NCBI GenBank assembly: GCA_038247995.1
Contig: JBBRUG010000127.1
Location: forward strand, 1-15,219
Length of the DNA: 15,219 nucleotides
Direction: 5' to 3'
Source: JBBRUG01 sp038247995
GTDB taxonomy: Bacteria; Chloroflexota; Chloroflexia; Chloroflexales; Chloroflexaceae
Part shown: in pieces, positions 1 to 7,481 of the stretch
Position numbering within the stretch: position 1 is the first letter of the stretch
Layout of the letters: every line of letters begins with the position of its first letter
Program-made: the position numbers and the translations under genes
The notes under the pieces: model-generated
What the model saw: only the letters and a program-made list of their open reading frames with translations
Database searches by the model: none
Told to the model about the DNA's origin: nothing

Positions 1-1034
1 CGGGTTGGGCGATCAGGGCGTACGGCCGCGTTGATCGGCGTACGCCACGCGCGCGCGCCGGTTGCCGGACGCACAGCATGAACGCTGCCGTCCTCCGCAG
101 GGAAGATGATCAGCCCACCGCCAGTGCTCGCAAAGGCTGTTGAGCCGTAGATTGCGGCTCCCGCGTCGTACGTCCACGTTGGGGTCATACTTGCCACGGC
201 CACGGCAAAGAGTTGGCCGTCGGCCGTGCCGACGAAAACATGATCGCCCACGAGCAGCACGGCGCCCTCGATCGCGCTCCCGGCGCTAAATTCGCCGACT
301 ATTTCGCCGTCGGCGGCACGTAATTTAGCCAGCCGCCCATTCTCTGCTGCGAAATAAACCGCCTGGGTGTTCGGATCGTATGCGCCGGAATTGAGGATGC
401 GCCCGCCCAGGTTTTGCTCCCAGAGCACCGCGCCGGTTGTTGCATCGAGTGCCCATACCGTGCCTGTCTCGTCGCCGACATAGAGTCGGCCGGCGCCGAA
501 GATTGGCGCCACGCTATCGGGCAGCGAGCGGTGGTCGCCTGATGGGCCGCCGCCCGCCGTCGAACCGTTCCAGATCCACAAGACACGCCAGTCCGCGTTG
601 CGGGCGCTCATTGGGCCGGTTGGGGCCGGCAGGCCGGCGCCCACGAAGTGCGTGCGCTGGGGGTTGCCGCCAAGCTGATGCCAACCCGTGCTTGCCGTTG
701 CGGCGCTGACGATGGTTGGCAGTGAAAGCTGGTAGGGCGTCTCGGCAACCGTTGGATTCGGCGCTACCGGATCGGTTTCCGGCGCGGTGCTTGGCGTCGG
801 CACGGTTGCCGCTGCGGTCGGTATGGCTGTCGCGACCGGTGTTGGTTCTGCCTGGGTCGGTGGCCCAGCAGTGTTGGTTCGTGCTGGCGAAATGACCGGC
901 ACGATCGTCGGCTGTGGTGTGGGCGCGACTCCGGCACTACTCTGCTCAGTACACGAGCCTAAACCGCTGACGACGAAGCCCATCAGCACAATCAGGAGTA
1001 ATCCAGAGCGAATGGTAAGCCGCAGATCATGCAT
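1..1034 (-). CDS. PQQ-type beta-propeller lipoprotein, C-terminus cut by window edge
   Basis: The frame is open from an ATG at 1034 to the left edge, giving 344 codons with no stop, so the C-terminus lies outside the window. The start is supported by an AAGGGGA ribosome site just after the stop of the upstream hydrolase, 14 bp away. Residues 1-28 form a signal peptide with basic residues, a hydrophobic stretch and a loose lipobox (LGSC, lipidated Cys28). Residues about 32-110 are a Pro/Thr/Ala-rich linker. From about 118 there are PQQ/quinoprotein-like repeats: LYVGDETGTVWALDATTGAV (185-204), VYFAAENGRLAKLRAADGEI (226-245), VFVGTADGQLFAV (266-278) and IIFPAEDGSVHAVRPATGA (309-327). Such propellers in secreted lipoproteins usually serve as binding scaffolds like BamB; dehydrogenase residues cannot be judged from this fragment. 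The fold is well supported, but the ligand is unknown. Confidence 0.85.
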   Translation of the reverse strand, partial: MHDLRLTIRSGLLLIVLMGFVVSGLGSCTEQSSAGVAPTPQPTIVPVISPARTNTAGPPTQAEPTPVATAIPTAAATVPTPSTAPETDPVAPNPTVAETPYQLSLPTIVSAATASTGWHQLGGNPQRTHFVGAGLPAPTGPMSARNADWRVLWIWNGSTAGGGPSGDHRSLPDSVAPIFGAGRLYVGDETGTVWALDATTGAVLWEQNLGGRILNSGAYDPNTQAVYFAAENGRLAKLRAADGEIVGEFSAGSAIEGAVLLVGDHVFVGTADGQLFAVAVASMTPTWTYDAGAAIYGSTAFASTGGGLIIFPAEDGSVHAVRPATGARAWRTPINAAVRPDRPT

Positions 1035-1048
1035 TGGTGGGTCCCCTT

Positions 1049-1984
1049 TCAATGCTCGGTTGGGGCAGTGCGCTCATGCATTTTGGTGATTAGCGGCAAA
1101 AACGTAGCGGCGGCGGGGGGAGGCATGCAGCATGCGGTGCGCTCGTGGATCCAGGCGATCAACTGGCTCATAGCGCCACGATGGTAGCGTTCCGCCCAGT
1201 TCGGATCGTCCCAGTCGATCGGGCCGTCGGCGATGTCAAAAAGTGTATGCTCAGCATGCTCGGCGATATACAACGTCGCGCCGTATGGGAACGCGTGCTG
1301 GTGTGCGGCCACAGCTTGCGGGCCGATGCGTTCCAGTGCCGCTTCGCTGTCGGCGACAATGACGATGACGGGCGTAGCGACGGCGGTGATCTCCGCCGGG
1401 CCAAGCAGACTTGAGAGTAAGGCGACGGCGGTTGGTGGCTTTATTGCCTGAAGTGCGGTGAATTGCTCGGCGACATACTGGGTACCGATGCTCTGGGCAA
1501 CGATGATCACGGGGCTGGATTGGAGATCGGGTTGGCTGGTTGCAGCCTGATACGCTGCCAGGGCGTCGGTTGCTTCGCAGCAGCCGTACGTTCCCGCGCT
1601 GGCGCCGTTGCCGCGCTTGTCGAAGGTGAAAACGGCATAGCCCTCCGGCAGCAGCAGATCGCGCATGTAGGCGTAACTCGTGCGATCGACCGGGCCGGAA
1701 TGATGCATAATCACGATCAGTGCGCGCGGCGGTTGCGCGGTGGGAAGGGCAAGTTCGCCGGCAAGCATGATCCCGTCAGCGGCAGCGAAGCCTACTTCGC
1801 GCCGATTGATCGGATCAGTCGGCACGTTCGTTTCGGCAAAAGTCGGTGTTGGTGCGAGCGCGAAGGACGAGCCGCCGCTGCAACCGGCTAATACGCAAAG
1901 CAGGCCGATGACGAGCGCCCTGAGCAGCAACAGCGAATGCTGTGCAGTATACAGTGCTGATTTTGTGCTCACCGGTCGGATCAT
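1049..1984 (-). CDS. Secreted alpha/beta-hydrolase lipoprotein
   Basis: This 311-residue protein has a signal peptide with a clear lipobox (LAGC, Cys35), so it should be anchored to the outer face of the membrane. The mature part has the alpha/beta-hydrolase order: an oxyanion-type HHSG (94-97), DKRGNGAS (122-129) typical of the serine aminopeptidase S33/esterase group, a nucleophile elbow AQSIG (Ser165), a strand followed by ADSEA (Asp212 as candidate acid), and HAEHTLFD (His246 or His243 as base). The elbow has Ala where GxSxG has its first Gly. Vicinal Cys pairs occur at 135-136 and 285-286. The ATG overlaps the stop of the upstream membrane protein as ATGA, which suggests translational coupling. 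The substrate is unknown; an ester on the glycan or envelope is a guess from context. Confidence 0.85.
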   Translation of the reverse strand: MIRPVSTKSALYTAQHSLLLLRALVIGLLCVLAGCSGGSSFALAPTPTFAETNVPTDPINRREVGFAAADGIMLAGELALPTAQPPRALIVIMHHSGPVDRTSYAYMRDLLLPEGYAVFTFDKRGNGASAGTYGCCEATDALAAYQAATSQPDLQSSPVIIVAQSIGTQYVAEQFTALQAIKPPTAVALLSSLLGPAEITAVATPVIVIVADSEAALERIGPQAVAAHQHAFPYGATLYIAEHAEHTLFDIADGPIDWDDPNWAERYHRGAMSQLIAWIHERTACCMPPPAAATFLPLITKMHERTAPTEH

Positions 1985-3651
1985 GGTGTGCTGCCGGTTC
2001 CAACCGCGTAGATACTCACCTCGCCGCGGGTGAAGACGGGCTGGAGCGTCGGCATGGCGGCGGTAAGTTGATCGCGTGGGCTGTCTGTTTCGCGGACGAT
2101 CAGATACGTTACACCAAACTCATCAAAAACGGCCTGACGTTGGGCGTTGGGCGTCGTCGGATCAAGCACCAGATTAGCCAGTTCGACTTTGCGGTAGTAA
2201 TCCAACGTGCCGGCCCAATGGGCCAGGAAGGCCCGCGCATCGCTCCAGACCGGGACGTGCTGGTTGATCTCAAGCGTGCCGAGCACAACATCGGCGCGGG
2301 TGGTTTCCTGGTTCAGCCATGCGAGCGCGGCCACTTCGTCTTGGCTGAGATAGTAGGGCTGTTCATGTCGTCCCAGGTCGATGAACCGCCACGCAAAGAT
2401 ATAGGCATTGGTAACGAAACAGAGGCTCAGGATGCCGATCAGCGCGGGTGTAGCCATGCGTGGCGCGTGCGTGCGCAGCCACGGGCCGATGATGTTTGTT
2501 AAGGCCAGCGCCCCCAGGATGGCAATCGGGATTTGCCAGCCGAGCAGTAAGTGGATCTGGAACTTTACCGGCAGGTAGGCCAGCACGAAGTGGGCCAGGA
2601 ACCAGATCCCGACCAGGATCTCGGCGTCGTTGCGGCTGCGTAGCATGCGCGGGCGAAAAGCCAGCAAAGCCAGGAACAACGGTACGCCCATCAGGATGGG
2701 CAAGTGCAGCGGGTTAGGCGTCCAGGCACCGGCGTTGTCGAACTGGGCGAGTTTACCGCCCCAGGTAGCATCGGTCAGCACCAGGTAGGAGAGGTAGGCC
2801 GCCGGCGGGATGGTACAGACGGCAATAATCAGCGCCGCCTTGCCCAGGAACAACGGGAAGCGACCGTCGCGCCGCCAGATCAGCAGCCCCCAGAGGCCGA
2901 GCACGCTGTAGATCGTCAGCAGATCGTAGGCGTGTTGCAGGCCGATCAGCGTGCCGACGAACCCGGCGGCGACGGCGTAGCGTAGCTGCTGGCGCTGCTG
3001 CGCGTAGAGGGTTAGTCCGATCATTGCGATCACGAGGGCGAGCGCAATGCCAAAATGAGGAAAGGCCAGGGCGATGAAGAAACTGTTCGGCTCCGACGTG
3101 TAAATGTCGAATGGAAAAGGCGCATCGGGCAGCCCTTGCAGGTACTTCACCACCACCCAGACGATGCCCAGTCCGCCGCCGAAGGTGAAGAGCAGCATCG
3201 CCAGTCGGCGCTGGAGCGCATTGGCGACGGCGATGTGGATAAACGCATACGCGATCGGGAACAGCGTCAGGATAGCAAGCACCCGCAGAGCGCCGAAGCT
3301 AGCCCCCGGCCCCAGATCAAACAGCGCGCCGGCGCGTCCGGCGCTCCACCAGAGCAGATGAAACAGCGCCGGCTCGTTCGGCTCGGCGGTGAGCCGGTTG
3401 GGCGCGAGATTCGCGTGCGCCAGGTCGCGCATCCAGGCAAAATACTGGTTATGGTCAGGAATATTGAAGATCACACCGGTAAAATGCCGGTCGGGCGGCG
3501 CGCTTAGGTAGGCGAAGGCGGCCACCGCCGTGCTTAGCAACAATACTAATGCCAGCAGTGCCGTTCCGAAACGCCACTCAGCGTGGCGCGGCATTATGTA
3601 TGGAACTGCCCGCTCGACTGGCGACGTGATCGGTGCTTCATTTGCGATCAT
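1981..3651 (-). CDS. Multispan GT-C-like membrane glycosyltransferase candidate
   Basis: This 556-residue protein has about ten or more hydrophobic helices through roughly residue 430, then a soluble C-terminal domain of about 110 residues. The first large extracytoplasmic loop carries acidic residues in PDHNQYFAWMRDLAH (65-79), the place where GT-C enzymes (GT39/GT83, PMT and ArnT types) hold their catalytic Asp. The C-terminal domain contains VVLGTLEINQHVPVWSDAR and HWAGTLDYYRKVE, followed by FGVTYLIV. I recall this arrangement from unnamed membrane proteins common in Chloroflexi. The likely role is sugar transfer from a polyprenyl-phosphate donor onto a glycan or protein outside the membrane. 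The start overlaps the end of the polymerase gene by 14 nt and has GGAAG about 10 nt upstream. Met20 is a possible later start. The fold class is fairly likely, but the activity is inferred. Confidence 0.75.
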   Translation of the reverse strand: MIANEAPITSPVERAVPYIMPRHAEWRFGTALLALVLLLSTAVAAFAYLSAPPDRHFTGVIFNIPDHNQYFAWMRDLAHANLAPNRLTAEPNEPALFHLLWWSAGRAGALFDLGPGASFGALRVLAILTLFPIAYAFIHIAVANALQRRLAMLLFTFGGGLGIVWVVVKYLQGLPDAPFPFDIYTSEPNSFFIALAFPHFGIALALVIAMIGLTLYAQQRQQLRYAVAAGFVGTLIGLQHAYDLLTIYSVLGLWGLLIWRRDGRFPLFLGKAALIIAVCTIPPAAYLSYLVLTDATWGGKLAQFDNAGAWTPNPLHLPILMGVPLFLALLAFRPRMLRSRNDAEILVGIWFLAHFVLAYLPVKFQIHLLLGWQIPIAILGALALTNIIGPWLRTHAPRMATPALIGILSLCFVTNAYIFAWRFIDLGRHEQPYYLSQDEVAALAWLNQETTRADVVLGTLEINQHVPVWSDARAFLAHWAGTLDYYRKVELANLVLDPTTPNAQRQAVFDEFGVTYLIVRETDSPRDQLTAAMPTLQPVFTRGEVSIYAVGTGSTP

Positions 3652-5194
3652 GGAGTTTGCTTCCTACCTCATGGCTTGTGCCGCCTGCCGCCTGCCGCCT
3701 GCCGCCTGATTCCTGCGCCCCGCCGCCTGCCGCCTGCCGCCTGCCGCCTGATTCCTGCGCCCCGCTGCCTGCCGCCTGAATCCTGACTTCTGACTCCTGT
3801 AAGCGATGCACACTAACCAGTAACCCCAGGAAGATCCAGCTATACACCGTGTACCCATACCCGCCAATGCCCTGGTTATAGGCGAAGGGCAAAATCCAAT
3901 CGCCAAAAACCATTGAAAAGAGCGCCGCCACCCACCCGCTTGTGGCGATGATCGCTGTTGTGCGCAGTAATCCCGGCGGTGCCCGTCCGATCGTTTTCCA
4001 GCCGAACCAGAGGCTCACACCCATGAACCAGCACCAGACTAGCAGCCCGACGACACCAAACTGGGCCAGAATGTCGAAATAGTTGTTGTGTGTCGAGCGT
4101 GCATCCCAGGGGAAGTAGGTCATGTTATAGGGCGCATAGCCCGCCGGGCCGGTGCCGAGCAACCAGTGCTGCGCTACGATGCCGAGGTTGCGTTCCCAAA
4201 TCTCGAGTCGGCCAAGACCGCCCTCTTCGATTTCGTCGGCAACCACCTGATTGAGATATTCTCGGCCCGGCCCAAGGGCGACGTAGAGCGTGCCGATCAA
4301 CGCAATCATGAAAAAGATGGTGCGCGAACGGACAAAGATGATCCCGACCATTGCCACAATCGTTGGCAGCCAGCCCGAGATCCAGCCCGAATTCTGGACT
4401 ACGGTCAGGTACAGGTTAGCCCCGATCAGGATGCCGCACAATCCACGCCAACGCAAGCTGAGATCCGGCATGGTGAGCAGGATACCGAACAGGGTAGCTA
4501 CGTGCCAGAGGCCCCAGAGGCCCGCATCATTCAGAAAGAACTGATTGATCCCCAGAATCTGGGTTGCCGTCATCAGCGCGCCAAAGATGATAAATGCGCC
4601 AAGGTAAAACTTGATTTTCCAGGGTTGATCGATAAAGTAGCCAACCAGCCAGGGCACGCACATTGAGGCCAGCATGCTGAAGAGCGAAGCTGTTTGCGTG
4701 AGCGGGAAGCTCCGACCAATAGCCAGCATATTCAAGATCGGGTCGCGCCAGAGGATGCCCCAAGGCAGCGAGATGCAGCAGATCGCCATAAACAGGAACA
4801 GGGATCGATTGAACGGCGTGTGCGGCACCTGCCAGACCCGCCGGGTCAACATGCTCACCACCCAGATGCCGACCAGGCCGATCGTGAGCACCAGGCTGAT
4901 CGGCAGCGGACTGGCGGTGCCCGTTGGTAATACCGCGAAGCGCATGGCCAGGGCGGTTACCGGTAGGAGCAACACGAGGAGTTTGTAGTAGCGGATTGCG
5001 ACCATTGCCGCAACCACGCCGAGCGGCGGCAAAAGCGCGGCCAGGAATGGCATAAGACTGCCGCGTCCGGCAAGGAATCCGATCACGAGGCTGGCGAGAA
5101 GCACTCCGACCAGAATTCCCCCGACCAGGAGCGGCCGGGGCAACCAGCGCAATGTTATCGGCTCTTGTAGTTGTTGGTCGCCGGGTTGGATCAT
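3638..5194 (-). CDS. Wzy/O-antigen-ligase-type polysaccharide polymerase with repeat-derived tail
   Basis: This 518-residue multispan protein has about 11-12 hydrophobic segments. The large periplasmic-type loop at about 305-380 holds the family signature: GRLEIWERN (328-336), LLGTGPAGY (345-353) and STHNNYFDILAQFG (367-380), with Arg329 and His369 as conserved positions of the Wzy/WaaL (PF04932) group. In this context it should polymerise flipped repeat units or ligate the glycan to an acceptor. If the host is a Chloroflexota without LPS, lipid A would not be the acceptor. The last helix ends near residue 462, and residues 466-505 are encoded by a heptanucleotide repeat array, giving a hydrophilic tail with the unit QESGGRRQAAGGGA. 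The ATG at 5194 has AAGGGGATCACC directly upstream. The gene follows the GT2 gene after 33 bp and overlaps the next gene by 14 nt. Confidence 0.85.
   Translation of the reverse strand: MIQPGDQQLQEPITLRWLPRPLLVGGILVGVLLASLVIGFLAGRGSLMPFLAALLPPLGVVAAMVAIRYYKLLVLLLPVTALAMRFAVLPTGTASPLPISLVLTIGLVGIWVVSMLTRRVWQVPHTPFNRSLFLFMAICCISLPWGILWRDPILNMLAIGRSFPLTQTASLFSMLASMCVPWLVGYFIDQPWKIKFYLGAFIIFGALMTATQILGINQFFLNDAGLWGLWHVATLFGILLTMPDLSLRWRGLCGILIGANLYLTVVQNSGWISGWLPTIVAMVGIIFVRSRTIFFMIALIGTLYVALGPGREYLNQVVADEIEEGGLGRLEIWERNLGIVAQHWLLGTGPAGYAPYNMTYFPWDARSTHNNYFDILAQFGVVGLLVWCWFMGVSLWFGWKTIGRAPPGLLRTTAIIATSGWVAALFSMVFGDWILPFAYNQGIGGYGYTVYSWIFLGLLVSVHRLQESEVRIQAAGSGAQESGGRRQAAGGGAQESGGRRQAAGGTSHEVGSKLHDRK
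3680..3798 (-). repeat. Tandem heptanucleotide repeat array inside the polymerase gene
   Basis: Seventeen consecutive heptamers fill 119 bp with no break in register. On the plus strand the main unit is gccgcct, with variants gattcct, gcgcccc, gctgcct, gaatcct, gacttct and gactcct; the coding strand reads as AGGCGGC and AGGAGTC types. A 42-bp block of six heptamers at 3680-3721 is repeated exactly at 3722-3763, followed by a more diverged partial copy. Because 42 is divisible by three, the duplication keeps the reading frame and adds a 14-residue protein repeat. This resembles the short tandemly repeated heptamers (STRR) described in cyanobacteria. The array is at the very end of the gene, about 30 bp before the next start codon. 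Confidence 0.95.
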
Positions 5195-5227
5195 GGTGAT
5201 CCCCTTTTGCGCAGTTGCTGCACCACG

Positions 5228-6154
5228 TTACATTGTCGCCGGCGTCTCGTACAGGTGGACGCCCCAGAGTAACCTCCAGCTCATCGGCGGGCCGATCGGT
5301 TCGCGTCGGACAATCGTACGCACGAACCAGCGCAGGCGCAGAACGCACCAGAGCAGCGCGCAAAAGAGCGCCGCGTACGCCGGATGATAATGTTTGCGGA
5401 AAAAGCGCACCTTGCTCTGATAGAGCGCCTCGACCATGGCAATCTGAACCTGGCTGGTGCTCTGGCCACCGTAGTGCATAATCCTGGCGGCGGGAGTGTA
5501 CCAAGTCTCCCAGCCGGCGCGCCGCATGCGCAGGCACCAATCGGGCTCTTCACTGTACATAAAATAGTCTTCGGCCATCAGGCCCGCCTGCGTAAACGCG
5601 GTGCGGCGAGCGAGCATGCACGCGCCGGGGATGACATCGACCCGGCGGGTTGTGCGGCTGTGTTCCGGCCTGTAGCTAGGGAAAGCCGCGCCGAAGAGGC
5701 GCCCGCCCAGCCCACTTGCGCTGAGCAGTTCGCTCGTCAGCGACGGGAAATCGGCGAAGGAATACTGAAACGAGCCGTCTGGGTTGAGCAGCAGGCCGCC
5801 AACGAGGCTCGCTTGCGGCGCGTCGTCGGCGCAGCGCACCAACCGTTCGATCGATCCCGGTTCAGGTATCGTATCGCTATTGAGCAGCAGCGCATAGCGC
5901 CCGGCGCTCGCGCGCAACGCCTGGTTGTTCGCTGCGGCAAAGCCGACATTACGCTGATTGGCGATCAGCTTGACCATTGGAAAGCGCTCCCGCAGCGCTT
6001 CGATGCTGCCGTCGTTGGAGCCGTTATCCACCACCCAGATCTCGGCGCGCAGTTCGCCTAGCGCCGCCGGCAGCGCCGCAATACAGCTCAGGATGAGCGC
6101 ACGGGTATTCCAACTCACCAGAATAACGGCAAGATCAGGCGGCATGCTGGACAT
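5228..6154 (-). CDS. GT2 glycosyltransferase, rhamnosyltransferase-like
   Basis: This 308-residue GT-A-fold glycosyltransferase resembles WbbL-type rhamnosyltransferases. Visible motifs are the N-terminal strand VILVSWNT (10-17), VVDNGSNDGS (41-50) with the nucleotide-binding Asp43, NVGFAAANN (69-77), LLLNSDT (89-95) as the DxD-equivalent metal site, GACMLARRTAF (177-187), EDYFMYSEEPDWCLR (195-209) with the acceptor/catalytic acidic cluster, and HYGGQST (227-233). Two hydrophobic stretches near 260-282 may associate with the membrane. The frame is open upstream to 6457, but that extension lies inside the preceding GT4 gene and has no family similarity. I chose ATG 6154 for the GT2 N-terminus and a GGGAG about 11 nt upstream; ATG 6145 is an alternative. 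It overlaps the upstream gene by 20 nt. Donor and acceptor are unknown. Confidence 0.9.
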   Translation of the reverse strand: MSSMPPDLAVILVSWNTRALILSCIAALPAALGELRAEIWVVDNGSNDGSIEALRERFPMVKLIANQRNVGFAAANNQALRASAGRYALLLNSDTIPEPGSIERLVRCADDAPQASLVGGLLLNPDGSFQYSFADFPSLTSELLSASGLGGRLFGAAFPSYRPEHSRTTRRVDVIPGACMLARRTAFTQAGLMAEDYFMYSEEPDWCLRMRRAGWETWYTPAARIMHYGGQSTSQVQIAMVEALYQSKVRFFRKHYHPAYAALFCALLWCVLRLRWFVRTIVRREPIGPPMSWRLLWGVHLYETPATM

Positions 6155-7349
6155 AGGCGCGCTTGCTCCCAACTGCTTCGACAAAATCGACAAAACGAGC
6201 GCCGATCGCCTGCCAATCGTAGCGCTCGGCGACGGCCATCCGGCCGGTTGCGCTGAGCCTGGCGCGAAGTGCGTCGTTGCGCAACAGTTCCAGCGTCTGG
6301 GCGGCAAACGCTTGCGGCGTATCGGCAACGAGTAACTGGTGTCCCGGCTCGAACTCAAGGCCTTCCACGCCTTTGCTGGTGCTGACGACCGGCGTGCCGA
6401 CGGCAAGCGCCTCAAGGATCTTGAGCCGGGTGCCGCCGCCCTGGCGCAACGGGACAACTTCGACTGCGCTGCGCGCGATCAGAGCGCGGATATCAGCGAC
6501 ATAGCCGGTAAACGCGACGCCCTCGGCAGTCCCTAACATGGCGCGCTGTTCCGGAGTGGTTCGTCCGGTAATGCGCAGCAGCGTCCGGGGGCGTTCATTC
6601 CGGATCAGCGGCAAGATCTCGGCAATGAAGTAGCGCACCGCGTCTAGGTTGGCATCGTACGAGAGCGCGCCGGGGTAGATCAGCGTGTCGGGCTCGGGTT
6701 GGTAGATATACGTCGCGCTGCCGGCTACATCGGCGCCGTTCGGGATCACGGCGGTGTCGAGCGCTTGCCGGCCGATCAGGTGGCGCACAAGCGCCGCTTC
6801 GTGTGCTGAAACAACGGTTACGGCGGCAAAATCGCGTAGCAGCGCGCATAAATAACGCCGATGCTGGAGCGCCGTCAACACATAGCGCGCCCACAATTGG
6901 GGGTCGCGTTGTTGACGGTAATGTTCAAAGATATAGCCAAGCTCAAGCTCCTCCAGGAGGAGTGGAACGGGGGCCAGTCGGCGTGCGTAGGGCGCCGCGT
7001 CGATCTGCATCGCGAGGACAAGGTCGGGCTTGCTCTGGGCCGCGGCTTGCTCGGCTGCTGTTGCAAACGCCGCGCTCCAGGTGGCGCGCACGGAGGCCGG
7101 CTCGGCGACGAAGAGGCTCTGCACGCGATCACGGATGGTCAGGGGCCGGCCAGGGCGCATGATTGCCGTCACCGATGCACAAAGCCGGCTCAACTCAGTG
7201 CGTTGGGCGTCGGCTGCCGGTCCCTGTGTAAAGGCGATCAGGTGCAGTTCGTGGCGTTCGCCGAGCGCGCGCAGCAACTGCATAATCCGCATGCGCGAGC
7301 CGTTGTCGGCTGGTTCGGGCCACCAGGTTGAGAGGGCCAGGATGCGCAT
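6135..7349 (-). CDS. GT4 glycosyltransferase, PEP-CTERM sugar-transferase-like
   Basis: This 404-residue GT-B-fold glycosyltransferase begins MRILALSTWWPEPADNGSRM, with the N-terminal strand and the gap-NGSR loop of the donor/acceptor cleft. Its C-terminal Rossmann half contains YPGALSYDANLDAVRYF (225-241), FTGYV (280-284) and PLRQGGGTRLKILEALAVGT (300-319), followed by GVEGL. This combination resembles the family of sugar transferases found beside exosortase/EPS loci (TIGR03087-like). Glu313 is the conserved second Glu of the E-x7-E motif; the first position is not Glu, which is normal in the RQGGGTR subgroup. The start has GAAGGA about 5 nt upstream. A 132-bp gap precedes it, the longest in the window, so a local promoter or processing site could sit there, though none is clear. 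Confidence 0.88.
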   Translation of the reverse strand: MRILALSTWWPEPADNGSRMRIMQLLRALGERHELHLIAFTQGPAADAQRTELSRLCASVTAIMRPGRPLTIRDRVQSLFVAEPASVRATWSAAFATAAEQAAAQSKPDLVLAMQIDAAPYARRLAPVPLLLEELELGYIFEHYRQQRDPQLWARYVLTALQHRRYLCALLRDFAAVTVVSAHEAALVRHLIGRQALDTAVIPNGADVAGSATYIYQPEPDTLIYPGALSYDANLDAVRYFIAEILPLIRNERPRTLLRITGRTTPEQRAMLGTAEGVAFTGYVADIRALIARSAVEVVPLRQGGGTRLKILEALAVGTPVVSTSKGVEGLEFEPGHQLLVADTPQAFAAQTLELLRNDALRARLSATGRMAVAERYDWQAIGARFVDFVEAVGSKRAYVQHAA

Positions 7350-7481
7350 AGAAGTCCTTCATAGTTGGCGATAGGCATAACGAACGGGCGGGCGCTAGTA
7401 CTGCCGGGCGGAAGCCTCTGCCTGGGATCGACCAAAGCCGATGGACGAAGGCCGGGCACGGTGCGGTTTTGGTCGCTCGGC
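7350..7481. other. Longest intergenic gap in the cluster
   Basis: These 132 bp separate two GT4 genes in a region where other gaps are 0 to 90 bp. They hold the GAAGGA ribosome site for the downstream gene and the inverted repeat at 7429-7475. I see no open frame with family similarity, no clear -35/-10 pair and no oligo-T tract after a hairpin on either strand. Confidence 0.6.
7429..7475. repeat. Imperfect inverted repeat after the GT4 stop codon
   Basis: The arms CGACCAAAGCCG (7429-7440) and CGGTTTTGGTCG (7464-7475) pair over 11 of 12 positions and are separated by 23 nt that are themselves GC-rich. The repeat lies 6 bp beyond the stop of the upstream GT4 gene. There is no run of T on the transcript's 3' side, so it is not a standard intrinsic terminator. 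It could be an mRNA-stabilising stem or a protein-binding site; function is not established. Confidence 0.45.

Noticed and set aside
1062..1152. Duplicate HERTA-encoding segments near the end of the hydrolase gene
   Set aside because: The two nucleotide copies match only over about ten bases and are 69 bp apart. This is too short to separate from chance.
3680..3798. CRISPR array
   Set aside because: The repeats are contiguous 7-bp units without unique spacers and lie inside a coding frame; no cas gene is present.
437..5000. Many plus-strand open frames opposite the real genes
   Set aside because: They mirror minus-strand genes, have biased Arg/Gly/Pro composition and no recognisable domains. 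No plus-strand gene is supported anywhere in the window.
4527..5540. A 337-codon minus-strand open frame spanning the polymerase and GT2 genes
   Set aside because: Its translation is Arg/Pro/Ala-rich low-complexity sequence with no family signature. It overlaps two strongly supported genes in another frame, so it is a shadow of high-GC coding DNA.
6155..6457. N-terminal extension of the GT2 frame to an ATG at 6457
   Set aside because: The extra 101 codons lie inside the preceding GT4 gene, are Arg/Ser-rich and carry no GT2 motif. The family N-terminus begins just after ATG 6154.
7429..7475. Intrinsic transcription terminator
   Set aside because: The dyad has a 23-nt loop and no oligo-U tract follows on either strand.
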